Source of the DNA: CAUZRD01 sp963582255
GTDB taxonomy: Bacteria; Pseudomonadota; Alphaproteobacteria; Rhizobiales; TMED25
Assembly: GCA_963582255.1 (NCBI GenBank)
Contig: CAUZRD010000030.1
Coordinates: 1 to 16,076, forward strand
DNA length: 16,076 nucleotides
Reading direction: 5' to 3'
Part shown: in pieces, positions 6,471-13,686 of the stretch
Layout: every line of letters begins with the position of its first letter
Position numbering within the stretch: position 1 is the stretch's first letter
Notes under the pieces: generated by a model
What the model saw: the letters and a program-made list of their open reading frames with translations, nothing else
What the model was told of the DNA's origin: nothing
The model's database searches: none
Position numbers and translations under genes: made by a program

Positions 6471-7220
6471 ATGCAGAAAATGGCGGACAGTGCAGGCGAT
6501 GCAGCGGCTATGAGCGATGCATTCGAGCTACCTGAGTTTGTGAAGGCTGGACATGAAAAACTTACCGATGCTATCTGCCTCGCTGCCGCATCGATCAACA
6601 ACCCTGATCACGTCGGGCTGCCGGTGCGTATCCGCGAGATTATGGCTGTCGTGGTGCTGGCCCATATGGGCTACCCCAACATCTCGACCCACATGCGGCG
6701 CGCGCTTGCAGCTGGAGCGACAATTCGCGAGCTCACCGAGGCATTGATGGTAATCAGTACACCTGGTGGACAACGATGCCTGGCATTTGGGTTGCCCTAT
6801 CTTACCGAGCTCGTGGAGGAACTGGGTGAGCAGGCACTCGAACTGCCGTCCAACCCCAGTGCTGCCCGCACCAAGAGGGGCCTGTCCGTCTCGGGTGACT
6901 GGCCTTGGTTAGACAAAAACTTCCCTGAATATCAAGCATGCAGGCGCGAATTGAGCCAACTCGCTTTCGTGCCGCAGAGCCCTGCGCTCCAAACCAAGTA
7001 CCGCGAGATCTTGATTGCAGTTGTGCTTTCATGCAGGCGCTACTTCACCGTGCAGGAGCATGTGAACCGTGCGATCGAAGAGGGTGCGACGTTTGAGGAG
7101 CTGGTGGATGCCTACTACGTCGGATCGCTCTTCGGCGGCGCCTCCGTGTTCAGCCATGCAGTTCCGTTCCTGAACGAAGTTCACAAGGAAATTGAAGCCG
7201 GAAGACTCAAACCCCGCTAG
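6471..7220 (+). CDS. Second two-domain CMD-like protein, tandem paralogue
   Basis: 249 residues with the same two-repeat plan as the preceding gene and easily aligned to it along its whole length. Examples: IREIMAVVVLAHMGYPNIST then HMRRALAAGATIRELTEALM in repeat 1, and YREILIAVVLSCRRYFTVQE then HVNRAIEEGATFEELVDAYY in repeat 2. Both have S-T-P-G-G-Q at the end of repeat 1. No Cys-x-x-Cys redox pair is present. It starts 9 bp after the previous stop, with a GAGG-type site in the overlap region, so the two are surely co-transcribed and may form a hetero-oligomer. An in-frame ATG at 6510 is a possible alternative start. The function is unassigned beyond the fold. Confidence 0.85.
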   Translation: MQKMADSAGDAAAMSDAFELPEFVKAGHEKLTDAICLAAASINNPDHVGLPVRIREIMAVVVLAHMGYPNISTHMRRALAAGATIRELTEALMVISTPGGQRCLAFGLPYLTELVEELGEQALELPSNPSAARTKRGLSVSGDWPWLDKNFPEYQACRRELSQLAFVPQSPALQTKYREILIAVVLSCRRYFTVQEHVNRAIEEGATFEELVDAYYVGSLFGGASVFSHAVPFLNEVHKEIEAGRLKPR

Positions 7221-7307
7221 GAGATTTTCCTGCATGTGCCGGATCCCGGACTGGCCCGGCGCCATGTAAGCAAGAGCGGATCAGGCGACGGCGCAGGACA
7301 TCGCGCT

Positions 7308-7400
7308 TCATCTCTTGGCAAATTGAAGGAAGTGACCAGTGACATTGTTGCCGTCCATTAGCGGGTGCACGTTCTCCAAGAATCAGGCACGCGAAAGGAG
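7308..7400 (-). pseudogene. Decayed second copy of the ABM-like gene
   Basis: Read on the minus strand, the 24 codons before the TGA at 7310-7308 give FLENVHPLMDGNN followed by VTGHFLQFAKR. This lines up with FMKNVRPLMDGNN-LTGHYLQFVEA at the end of the intact ABM gene at 4702-5010. Just upstream the frame reads LLSRA, then TGA (7385-7383), then FLENV, where the intact copy has LESRLWFMKNV, so the TGA replaces the tryptophan codon TGG. Further upstream the match is lost, apparently through frameshifts (SHAYEC in another frame resembles the family's W-D-S-x-E-x-H stretch). It is not expressible as a full protein. Confidence 0.7.
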
Positions 7401-7407
7401 GGTTATA

Positions 7408-7470
7408 ATGAGTTTTTTCAACACTCGTACGCGTGGGACTTGGGGACCGGCTTATGTAATAATCATCTGA
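7408..7470 (+). CDS. Very short ORF with a strong ribosome-binding site
   Basis: Twenty codons (MSFFNTRTRGTWGPAYVIII) preceded by AAAGGAGGG at 7394-7402, with six bases between GGAGG and the ATG. The ribosome site is among the best in the window, but the product matches nothing I recognise. It may be the surviving 5' end of a lost gene, a leader peptide, or chance: the GGAGG overlaps the broken ABM copy on the other strand. A second open frame (7481-7633, 50 codons) follows with no clear ribosome site. Confidence 0.2.
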   Translation: MSFFNTRTRGTWGPAYVIII

Positions 7471-7629
7471 GATATAGGCTATGATAAAGCCTACTTCACC
7501 TCTTAACATCGATTCGGAAGATAAGCTGTCGGAGAAGTCACAATTAATGGATATGATCTTGGGCTCGATGATACTGGGCCATGGCTTCTCTAATCAGGGA
7601 GGCGATGCTTACGGCCCTTTGTTACAAGC

Positions 7630-7772
7630 ATGAGTGAGCTGCTAACTGCCCTTGAAACCACTGGAATTTTCTGATGAGAACTGAGTTTGAGGAGCCGTGG
7701 TCGATGCAATCTGTTGTGGGGATATTCTGGATTTTTTTTTACCAGTCATTTGGTTATACTCTCACGGGTTAG
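7630..7772 (+). pseudogene. Frameshifted N-terminal remnant of an AraC-type regulator
   Basis: MSELLTALETTGIF (7630-7674) ends in TGA, which overlaps the ATG of MRTEFEEPWSMQSVVGIF (7674-7772). Joined, they give L-L-x-x-L-x-x-x-G-I-F-(2)-x-E-F-x-x-P-W-S, the start pattern of the cupin-type (cupin_6) sensor domain of many AraC-family activators. The rest of the domain and the helix-turn-helix are absent, and the frame turns to low-complexity T-rich sequence (7732-7740). The assignment rests on a short pattern, so it is tentative. Between 7221 and 7841 nothing else beyond this, the ABM relic and short ORFs was seen. Confidence 0.35.
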
Positions 7773-7841
7773 TTATTTTCGGGGTAATAACAACTGCGGC
7801 CGTAGAATCTTAACCATCGGGGTATTGCTGTTGGGCACCAC

Positions 7842-9653
7842 GTGAAGAACGCGCCGAAGCATCTGCTTAATTTGATCTTCGGATTTCCGGCTTTTCGGTT
7901 GGGTCAGGAGGAGATCATCGATCGCCTTCTCAGCGGCATTCATACTCTTTGCGTCATGCCGACTGGCTCAGGCAAGTCACTATGCTACCAGCTGCCAGCT
8001 CTGGTTTTCGACCGGGTTACGGTAGTTGTCTCACCGCTTGTGGCACTGATGGACGATCAAGTTGCGGGTCTACAAGCCAATGGAATCAATGCTGTCTGCA
8101 TTCACTCCAACCGCTCTCGTGCCCAAAACGTCGAAGATTGGCTTCGGGTTCGAGATGGCACGGTGAAGCTGCTCTATCTTTCACCTGAGCGGCTCATGAC
8201 GGAGCGGATGCTTCTTCAACTAGAAAAACTTGACCCGGCGATGTTCGTTGTCGACGAGGCCCATTGCATCTCTAAATGGGGGGTTAGTTTTCGTCCTGAA
8301 TACGAGGCGCTGTCGGCGCTTAATGACAGGTTCCCAAACGCGACGCTGGCCGCCTTCACTGCGACTGCCGACATAGCCACGCGACGAGACATTACGACTA
8401 AGCTCTTCCGAGGACTTGGAGACACCGTTGTTCACGGCTTTGATCGGCCAAATCTTTGGCTTGGTGTTGAAGCCAAAACCAAATGGCACCAACAAATCAT
8501 TGAGTTTTTGGAACCGCGCCGCAATCAAGCGGGTATCGTATATTGTCTATCCCGCCGACTGACTGAAGAAGTCGCTGCTTTTCTTTCGGAACGGGGCTAC
8601 CGCGCTCTGGCCTACCATGCAGGGCTGACAGCAGAGACGCGCAAGGAAAATCAAGAGATTTTTATGGCCGAGGAAGGTGTTGTTATGGTTGCAACCATTG
8701 CCTTCGGTATGGGCATCAACAAGCCGGATGTTCGCTTCGTTTTTCACCTAAATTTGCCGGGAAGTATGGAAGCCTACTATCAGGAAATCGGACGCGCTGG
8801 GCGCGATGGAAAACCAGCTGAGGTCCAACTTCTCTATGGCCTCGATGACATCCGTATGCGCCGCCAGTTCATCAGTCAGGACGGAGGAGACGATGGCCAC
8901 AAGAACCGTGAACATAAGCGGTTGGATTCGCTGCTCGCCTATTGCGAGGCAACTCAGTGCCGTCGGATCTCACTTCTTGCCTATTTCGGAGATAAGTCTG
9001 TGCCGTGTGGGAATTGCGATGTTTGCCTCAACCCACCAAAGGTAATCGATGGAACGACAGACGCAAAGATACTCCTTTCCGTGATCACGGATACCGGCGA
9101 GAGATTTGGTGGCGGGCATGTTGTCGATGTTCTCCGAGGCTCGGCATCTGAAGGAATCCAAACGCGCCAGCACGATAGGCTAACGACTTTTGGCATCGGA
9201 CGGGATCGTTCTAAGAGTTACTGGTTGGCCTTCATTCGTCAGGCCGTCGCCGGCGGTTATCTTTGGATAGACATTGAACGTTTCGGTGGCTTGAGGTTGA
9301 CTGAAAGGGGGAAAGCAGTTCGGGGGGGTACGGATAGTTTCTATTTCCGCGAAATTGTGAAGTCCAAAACAGCTGAGAAGGCCTCGCGAAGGGAACGCTC
9401 TGCGAACGGCGTAGCTCAAGATTTAGATACCAGTCTGTTCGCACACCTGAAGGTACTGCGCCGCGAACTAGCTTGCGCCCGCAATGTTCCTGCCTACGTC
9501 ATCTTTTCTGATGCAACGCTACAGGATATGGCCCATTTGTGTCTGAAAACACTTGATGATTTTGCGCTGGTTAGCGGTGTCGGTCCGAAGAAACTTAAGG
9601 ACTTTGGTGAGATATTTCTAAAAGCCATCAGCGATCACAATCGGCAGGTCTGA
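7842..9653 (+). CDS. recQ: ATP-dependent DNA helicase RecQ
   Basis: Superfamily 2, 3'-5' DNA helicase for recombination and replication-fork repair; 603 residues, full length compared with E. coli RecQ. Seen: motif 0 FGFPAFRLGQEEII (13-26), Walker A MPTGSGKSLCYQLPA (39-53), DEAH 138-141, TATAD, motif VI YYQEIGRAGRDG (312-323), zinc site Cys373/389/392/395 (CRR...CGNCDVC), RQC winged helix (~405-500) and a C-terminal HRDC domain (~530-600). The start is GTG at 7842, with no good ribosome site; the frame is closed by TAG at 7803, and no in-frame ATG is better. The aromatic-rich loop that couples DNA binding to ATP hydrolysis reads CISKWGVSFRPEY where E. coli has CISQWGHDFRPEY, so the usual His-Asp is Val-Ser. 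It stands alone, with gene relics upstream. Confidence 0.97.
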   Translation: MKNAPKHLLNLIFGFPAFRLGQEEIIDRLLSGIHTLCVMPTGSGKSLCYQLPALVFDRVTVVVSPLVALMDDQVAGLQANGINAVCIHSNRSRAQNVEDWLRVRDGTVKLLYLSPERLMTERMLLQLEKLDPAMFVVDEAHCISKWGVSFRPEYEALSALNDRFPNATLAAFTATADIATRRDITTKLFRGLGDTVVHGFDRPNLWLGVEAKTKWHQQIIEFLEPRRNQAGIVYCLSRRLTEEVAAFLSERGYRALAYHAGLTAETRKENQEIFMAEEGVVMVATIAFGMGINKPDVRFVFHLNLPGSMEAYYQEIGRAGRDGKPAEVQLLYGLDDIRMRRQFISQDGGDDGHKNREHKRLDSLLAYCEATQCRRISLLAYFGDKSVPCGNCDVCLNPPKVIDGTTDAKILLSVITDTGERFGGGHVVDVLRGSASEGIQTRQHDRLTTFGIGRDRSKSYWLAFIRQAVAGGYLWIDIERFGGLRLTERGKAVRGGTDSFYFREIVKSKTAEKASRRERSANGVAQDLDTSLFAHLKVLRRELACARNVPAYVIFSDATLQDMAHLCLKTLDDFALVSGVGPKKLKDFGEIFLKAISDHNRQV

Positions 9654-9869
9654 AGCCGTAAGGCAAGCCCACCTTGGCTGTTCTTTTTGCACGGAGGAAA
9701 AGGGCGTCACTACCGGCAAGCAATGGTTCAATGCGGAATAAAATATTGCAGAGCATCGAGAGCAAAGAAACAGGCAGCAGGTCATGACGCCAGAGATTGC
9801 TGGGGCTAGGTATCAATACGATCTATCTAGCAAAAAGTCATGAAAAGGTGCGGGGTGCCTACCTTCATT

Positions 9870-11078
9870 CTACTCCCACCAGTGTTGCGGATCTTGTCCT
9901 ATCCCCTGCGTACCGTTTGGCCCTCCACCACCGGTACGTAGAAAAGTACTATGATTATAACCTACCTCAAATTTTCCGCCGATTGCCTCAACCATCCAAT
10001 CCATACCCATAGATTGGCAATCCAATCGCACCATGTCACCCGGAAACATGGTGGTGTTGTGATAGGCGTCCTCGTAGACCCAAAGCTCCTTGGGTGCTGT
10101 GATATTATTATAAAAGTTCTGAACGAGTTCGATCGGACAGCGGGCATCATATTCGCCGACGGTCAGAAGAACGGGGCACTTGATATTGCTTTCGCGACCT
10201 TCTACGGCCATACCAGAAAGAAGGACATTAAGTTCTTCTTCGCTTTTTGCGCCTGTCAAATAGCCGAATAGCTGCTTGTAGCGTGGCGAGAACGTTTCCA
10301 TGATGTAGTACTTGTCTATATAAGATGCCCACAGGCCTACCACCGCTTTAACGAGCGGATGACCACTGCATGCGACCTCTAACCCCCAGTGGCAGCCCAT
10401 TGAACGCGAGAACACGCCGATTTTGTTCTCATCGACTTCGTCGCGGTTGGAAAGCCATTCTACCACTGCGAGTGCAGCGCGCTGGTAGTTGTCAGTTGTC
10501 AGCTTGATGCCGCGGATGTTGCTCGTACCCTGGCCTGGTCCATCCATCGTTAGAAGATGCATCCCACGGTCATGCGCGTGGTTATATTTTGGATCAGGGT
10601 AAGTCTCTTTTGTCGCGTCGCAGCCGCCGATGAAAAGAACGGTGGGTGCCTTTGGCCGACCCGGAAGTAGGTGGAAATAACACTGAATTTCGCCACCCTC
10701 GAATGGGACCTCTATTCGCTCAAGCGGATAGGAACAAAACTCAGCAACTTTCTCGTAATTGGCGATGCAGCGACCGTGCAAATAGCGCTTTTCATCATTG
10801 GTCTCGAGTACCGGATGCTGGGCTCGCGAGAATTGAACCGAAGCCCGATGGTAAAGCTCCATAGCCGTCTGAAGGTGCCCTGAATCTTCTTCTTCGCGGG
10901 CGACTCGCTCGAATCTCTGTCCAATCCGGCCGAGGTGTTTGGAAATTTGAGCATGGCTTTTCACGCTGGCTGGCAGCTGGCGACCTTCACCATCCCAGTG
11001 AAACACGCGACCGGTAGTCTTGACTAAATAGTCGAATATCCATTGTTGACGGTCTCGGTCGAGGGGAGGGGTACGCAT
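9870..11078 (-). CDS. Alpha/beta hydrolase, FrsA/DHPON-hydrolase-like
   Basis: 402 residues: a helical N-terminal region (~1-115) followed by an alpha/beta-hydrolase core, the plan of 2,6-dihydroxypseudooxynicotine hydrolase and FrsA-like (DUF1100) esterases. Likely triad: Ser226 in GVFSRSMG (first Gly of the elbow replaced by Ser), Asp311 in GEYDARCP and His340 in EDAYHNTT. The spacing (85 and 29) is close to that of the nicotine-pathway enzyme (Ser217, Asp300 and His329, from memory). VLFIGGCDATKE supplies the oxyanion region. DHPON hydrolase cleaves a C-C bond in a vinylogous beta-keto acid; other relatives are esterases, so the substrate is open. ATG 11078 has AAGGAAG upstream. The last ~30 residues (NHSTFLRTGGGGPNGTQG...) are Gly-rich and may be a read-on tail. 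It is divergent from the flavoprotein gene. Confidence 0.82.
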   Translation of the reverse strand: MRTPPLDRDRQQWIFDYLVKTTGRVFHWDGEGRQLPASVKSHAQISKHLGRIGQRFERVAREEEDSGHLQTAMELYHRASVQFSRAQHPVLETNDEKRYLHGRCIANYEKVAEFCSYPLERIEVPFEGGEIQCYFHLLPGRPKAPTVLFIGGCDATKETYPDPKYNHAHDRGMHLLTMDGPGQGTSNIRGIKLTTDNYQRAALAVVEWLSNRDEVDENKIGVFSRSMGCHWGLEVACSGHPLVKAVVGLWASYIDKYYIMETFSPRYKQLFGYLTGAKSEEELNVLLSGMAVEGRESNIKCPVLLTVGEYDARCPIELVQNFYNNITAPKELWVYEDAYHNTTMFPGDMVRLDCQSMGMDWMVEAIGGKFEVGYNHSTFLRTGGGGPNGTQGIGQDPQHWWE

Positions 11079-11236
11079 TGAAGCTTCCTTCGCGGTTATT
11101 AGGGCGAACTGACGGCGTTAGTATTTGAAGTGTAATTCGCCCATGCACTGGTTCATTCACTACATAATGCTTGATTCATGAGTTTGGGTACAGCGCATTC
11201 TGTTATAAACCTGGTAGGCGGCTGAGCAATCCTAAG

Positions 11237-11264
11237 TCGACCTGTTTGGGTGGACACAGGTCGA
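11237..11264. promoter_or_regulatory. 9-bp inverted repeat, candidate operator
   Basis: TCGACCTGT (11237-11245) and ACAGGTCGA (11256-11264) are perfect inverted copies, 10 bp apart, so the half-site centres are 19 bp, almost two helical turns, apart. They lie in the 322-bp space between the divergent hydrolase (start 11078) and flavoprotein (start 11401), a natural place for a shared regulator site. No regulator gene remains intact nearby. A hairpin is possible, but no T-run follows it. Confidence 0.5.
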
Positions 11265-11303
11265 TAAATACGTACTCTTCTCGGATTGGGCCCCGCAATA
11301 ATC

Positions 11304-11318
11304 CTCGTGGATCACGAG
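11304..11318. promoter_or_regulatory. Second dyad CTCGTG-GAT-CACGAG
   Basis: A perfect 6-bp inverted repeat with a 3-bp spacer, 40 bp downstream of the first dyad and about 80 bp before the flavoprotein start. Its sequence differs from the first dyad, so it would be a different site. The remainder of 11079-11400 shows no gene and no convincing -35/-10 pair. Confidence 0.35.
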
Positions 11319-11400
11319 TGGGTTGGCACGCCGTCGGGGGAAACGAGTGCGGCGAAGTTTGCTTTGCCATTGGACAGACTGCTCAGATGGGAAAAATATT

Positions 11401-12030
11401 ATGTCACAGCAAAAAGATAGCTATTTGGTAGCAGATATCTCGGAACTTGAGCATTTATATGGCGCGCCTTCGCAGCCGTCGCTCGCGAAAGAGGTTGATT
11501 TCATCCACACGGTCTACAGCAAGTTTATCGCGCTTTCTCCCTTTATCGTGCTTGCTACAGGTAGTCGCGATGGACTGGATACATCTCCACGGGGCGATGC
11601 TGCGGGGTTTGTCGTCGTAGAAGACAAAAAAACGCTCCTTATTCCTGACCGTCCTGGTAACAATCGGATCGATAGCTTGCGCAATATTATTGATAATCCT
11701 CAGGTCGCTGTATTTTTTCTGGTTCCCGGTGCTGGAGAATCGTTGCGGGTAAACGGCAGGGCTTCGATCTCCGTAAACCCGGATTTACTTGCCCGATTTG
11801 TCATAAACGGAAAACTTCCGCGCTCGGTGATTGTGGTCAATGTCGACACTGCCTTTTTTCAGTGTTCGAAGGCGATAGTCCGCTCGGATCTTTGGAATCC
11901 GGAAAAGCGAATTGATCGTACCGAACTTCCAAGCACCGGCACGATGCTCGCTGAATTGAGTAAGGGCTCTATCGACGGAGTAGCTTATGATCAGGCTATG
12001 CCGAAGCGGATTAGCGAAACTCTCTACTAG
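11401..12030 (+). CDS. PNPOx-like FMN-binding flavoprotein (MSMEG_1061/DR2398 type)
   Basis: 209 residues with the split-barrel flavin fold of the pyridoxamine 5'-phosphate oxidase superfamily. Seen: FIVLATGSRDGLDTSPRGDA (~48-67), then KTLLIPDRPGNNRIDSLRNI (~77-96), NPQVAVFFLVPGAGESLRVN (~99-118) and GRASI. These are the features of the MSMEG_1061/DR2398-type PPOX proteins, which bind FMN or F420 and mostly lack assigned reactions. ATG 11401 is chosen because the residues upstream to 11323 are Arg-rich and not family-like; the ribosome site is weak (GGGAAAAATATT). It leads a likely group with the dienelactone hydrolase 172 bp downstream. A reductase or oxidase step on a small organic compound is possible. 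Confidence 0.82.
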   Translation: MSQQKDSYLVADISELEHLYGAPSQPSLAKEVDFIHTVYSKFIALSPFIVLATGSRDGLDTSPRGDAAGFVVVEDKKTLLIPDRPGNNRIDSLRNIIDNPQVAVFFLVPGAGESLRVNGRASISVNPDLLARFVINGKLPRSVIVVNVDTAFFQCSKAIVRSDLWNPEKRIDRTELPSTGTMLAELSKGSIDGVAYDQAMPKRISETLY

Positions 12031-12202
12031 GAAATTTGGTCAACAAGGACACGAACATCAAGCGACAGCAAGTATCCAATGTATCGGGCGCGCAATGCAG
12101 TTTCTGAATCTTGGTTGTGCGATGATGATGGGAGATGAGAGTGTTTGGGTGCGACTAGGTAGCCAACGAACGACTAAAGCTAGACCCTGAGGAGTAACAC
12201 GG

Positions 12203-12952
12203 ATGCCATTCTACCAATCCATGATTTGCGAAAATGTTAAACTCAAAGGCGATGGAGATGCTCCTATTTCCGCCTATGTGGCGAAGCCCTCGGCTGAAGG
12301 CAGCTTTCCAGGAGTGGTGCTGATACATCATCTCCCCGGTTGGAGCGAGTTCTATATCGAAACTGCGCGGCGCTTCGCGCATCATGGCTATCTCGCAATC
12401 TGTGCCAACCTGTATGAGCGCTCGGGAGAAGGTCATCCTGATGACGTTGCCGCCAAGGTACGTGCTGAGGGGGGGATTCCCGATGCTCAGATGATTGGCG
12501 ATACCGAGGCTGCGGTAAAATGGATGCGCGAGCAGTCTGGGCACAATGGAAAGGTTGGCTTGTTTGGCTCCTGCTCTGGAGGTCGGCACGCCTTTCTTTA
12601 TGCCACCCAGAGGAATGATGTTGACGCTTGTGCTGAGCTCTGGGGCGGACGGGTTGTGATGGGGAAGGAAGAAATAAATAACAAGATGCCTACTGCACCG
12701 ATCGACCTGACGAAGGGCCTCTCCTGTCCTCTTATTGGCATCTTTGGCAACGATGATCGCGCGCCGAGTCCCGAGCAGGTAAATCTGCACGAGATAGAGC
12801 TTAAGAAATATGGAAAGGATTATGAATTTCACCGATATGACGATGCCGGTCACGGAATTTTCTATTGGCATCGGCCACTATACCGGCCCGAGCAAGCCAT
12901 GGACGGCTGGAGCAAAATTTTCGCGTTTTTTGGCAAGCATCTGGCAAACTAG
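12203..12952 (+). CDS. Dienelactone hydrolase family protein
   Basis: 249 residues, the usual size, with the alpha/beta hydrolase fold and a cysteine nucleophile. Cys124 is in LFGSCSGGRH, Asp185 in FGNDDRAPS, and His217 in DAGHGIF. The N-terminal strand GVVLIHHLPGW carries the oxyanion region. Dienelactone hydrolase opens dienelactones to maleylacetate in chlorocatechol breakdown; many relatives act on other lactones or esters, and LIHHLPGW-type members are usually annotated only to family level. The ATG at 12203 has GGAG about nine bases upstream. It is separated by 12 bp from the following small gene, so the two are almost certainly co-transcribed. The 172 bp before it show no gene. Confidence 0.88.
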   Translation: MPFYQSMICENVKLKGDGDAPISAYVAKPSAEGSFPGVVLIHHLPGWSEFYIETARRFAHHGYLAICANLYERSGEGHPDDVAAKVRAEGGIPDAQMIGDTEAAVKWMREQSGHNGKVGLFGSCSGGRHAFLYATQRNDVDACAELWGGRVVMGKEEINNKMPTAPIDLTKGLSCPLIGIFGNDDRAPSPEQVNLHEIELKKYGKDYEFHRYDDAGHGIFYWHRPLYRPEQAMDGWSKIFAFFGKHLAN

Positions 12953-12964
12953 GAGGCCCTGAAT

Positions 12965-13270
12965 ATGTGTACTTCCATTGTTGAGATTGTCCCCGTAGAG
13001 GGTATGGCAAAGCGCGGGGATTATTGGTTCCAGCTAACGCAAGCGGTGGTCGCCTATGACCATGCACGCCATGCTCCACTAGCTGACGTTATCACACTTG
13101 ATTTTATTAATACCAGCCTAGATCCAGGTGCGCGCGCAGGCATCGAACTGACGCTCGATACTGCTAAAGAGCTGCGTATAGCTCTTGGCCGGGCTATTGA
13201 TGCAGCTGACTTGGAGGAAGCAGAAGTGCGTGGCAAGGGCGTTAAGCCAGGTCTCGTTCGCGTAGCGTGA
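12965..13270 (+). CDS. Small DUF6295-like protein
   Basis: 101 residues of unknown function. The start MCTSIVEIVPVEGMAKRGDY, the motif VAYDHARHAPLADVITLDF and INTSLDPGARAGIEL match my memory of the DUF6295 family. AGGAGG lies in the preceding stop region, well placed for the ATG at 12965. No signal peptide or membrane segment. The conserved Cys2 next to the initiator Met and the D-H-x-x-H-A-P-L stretch could bind a metal or substrate. Its tight spacing behind the dienelactone hydrolase suggests a role with it. From the fold of relatives, nothing can be said. Confidence 0.68.
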   Translation: MCTSIVEIVPVEGMAKRGDYWFQLTQAVVAYDHARHAPLADVITLDFINTSLDPGARAGIELTLDTAKELRIALGRAIDAADLEEAEVRGKGVKPGLVRVA

Positions 13271-13686
13271 CATTGAGCTAACAAATCTTTTTTGGTAAAC
13301 AAACGAGCACCATATGTGGAATGACAGTTTAAGAGGCCGCGAGCGCATAGGTCACCTCGGACAGATTGGATTATTTGCATGTCTTGTTCGCAATGATCAA
13401 ATTTTAGAACTAATATATTTTGGATAAAATTGGGAGAGTATGGTGATGCTTGAAATCCCGTATGAAAAGATCACTAATTCGGCTGCATGTGTGGGATGCC
13501 CGTAAAGTTGCATGCGTAAGTAACTTGTAAGTGAAAGCCCACATGGTGATCTGCGGCATTGTAGTCTCGGAAATGAGGGGGGCTTTGACAATACCTATGA
13601 TGTGAACTGTGAGGGAGGCGAGCATCCCAGGTTTTCTCATTAGGCTTTAATCTGGTAAATCTGACGACGAAAGTAAGGGATATAAA
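13271..13686. other. Gene-poor stretch with one tiny ORF
   Basis: The only candidate is 13440-13505, 21 codons (MVMLEIPYEKITNSAACVGC-P) with GGGAG three bases before the first ATG (9 before the Met at 13446) and a Cys-x-x-Cys end. It may be a relic or chance. A perfect -35 hexamer TTGACA lies at 13585-13590, about 100 bp before the VOC gene, but no good -10 follows at 16-18 bp. The region 13400-13440 is AT-rich. No other gene or clear terminator is seen. Confidence 0.3.

Noticed and set aside
7842..9653. RecQ as part of a phage-defence system
   Set aside because: No nuclease, methylase, ATPase partner or other defence gene lies beside it, and the domain plan is that of ordinary RecQ.
9666..9688. 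AGCC/GGCT stem followed by TTCTTTTT after recQ
   Set aside because: The stem is only 4 bp with a 6-nt loop, too weak to call an intrinsic terminator by eye.
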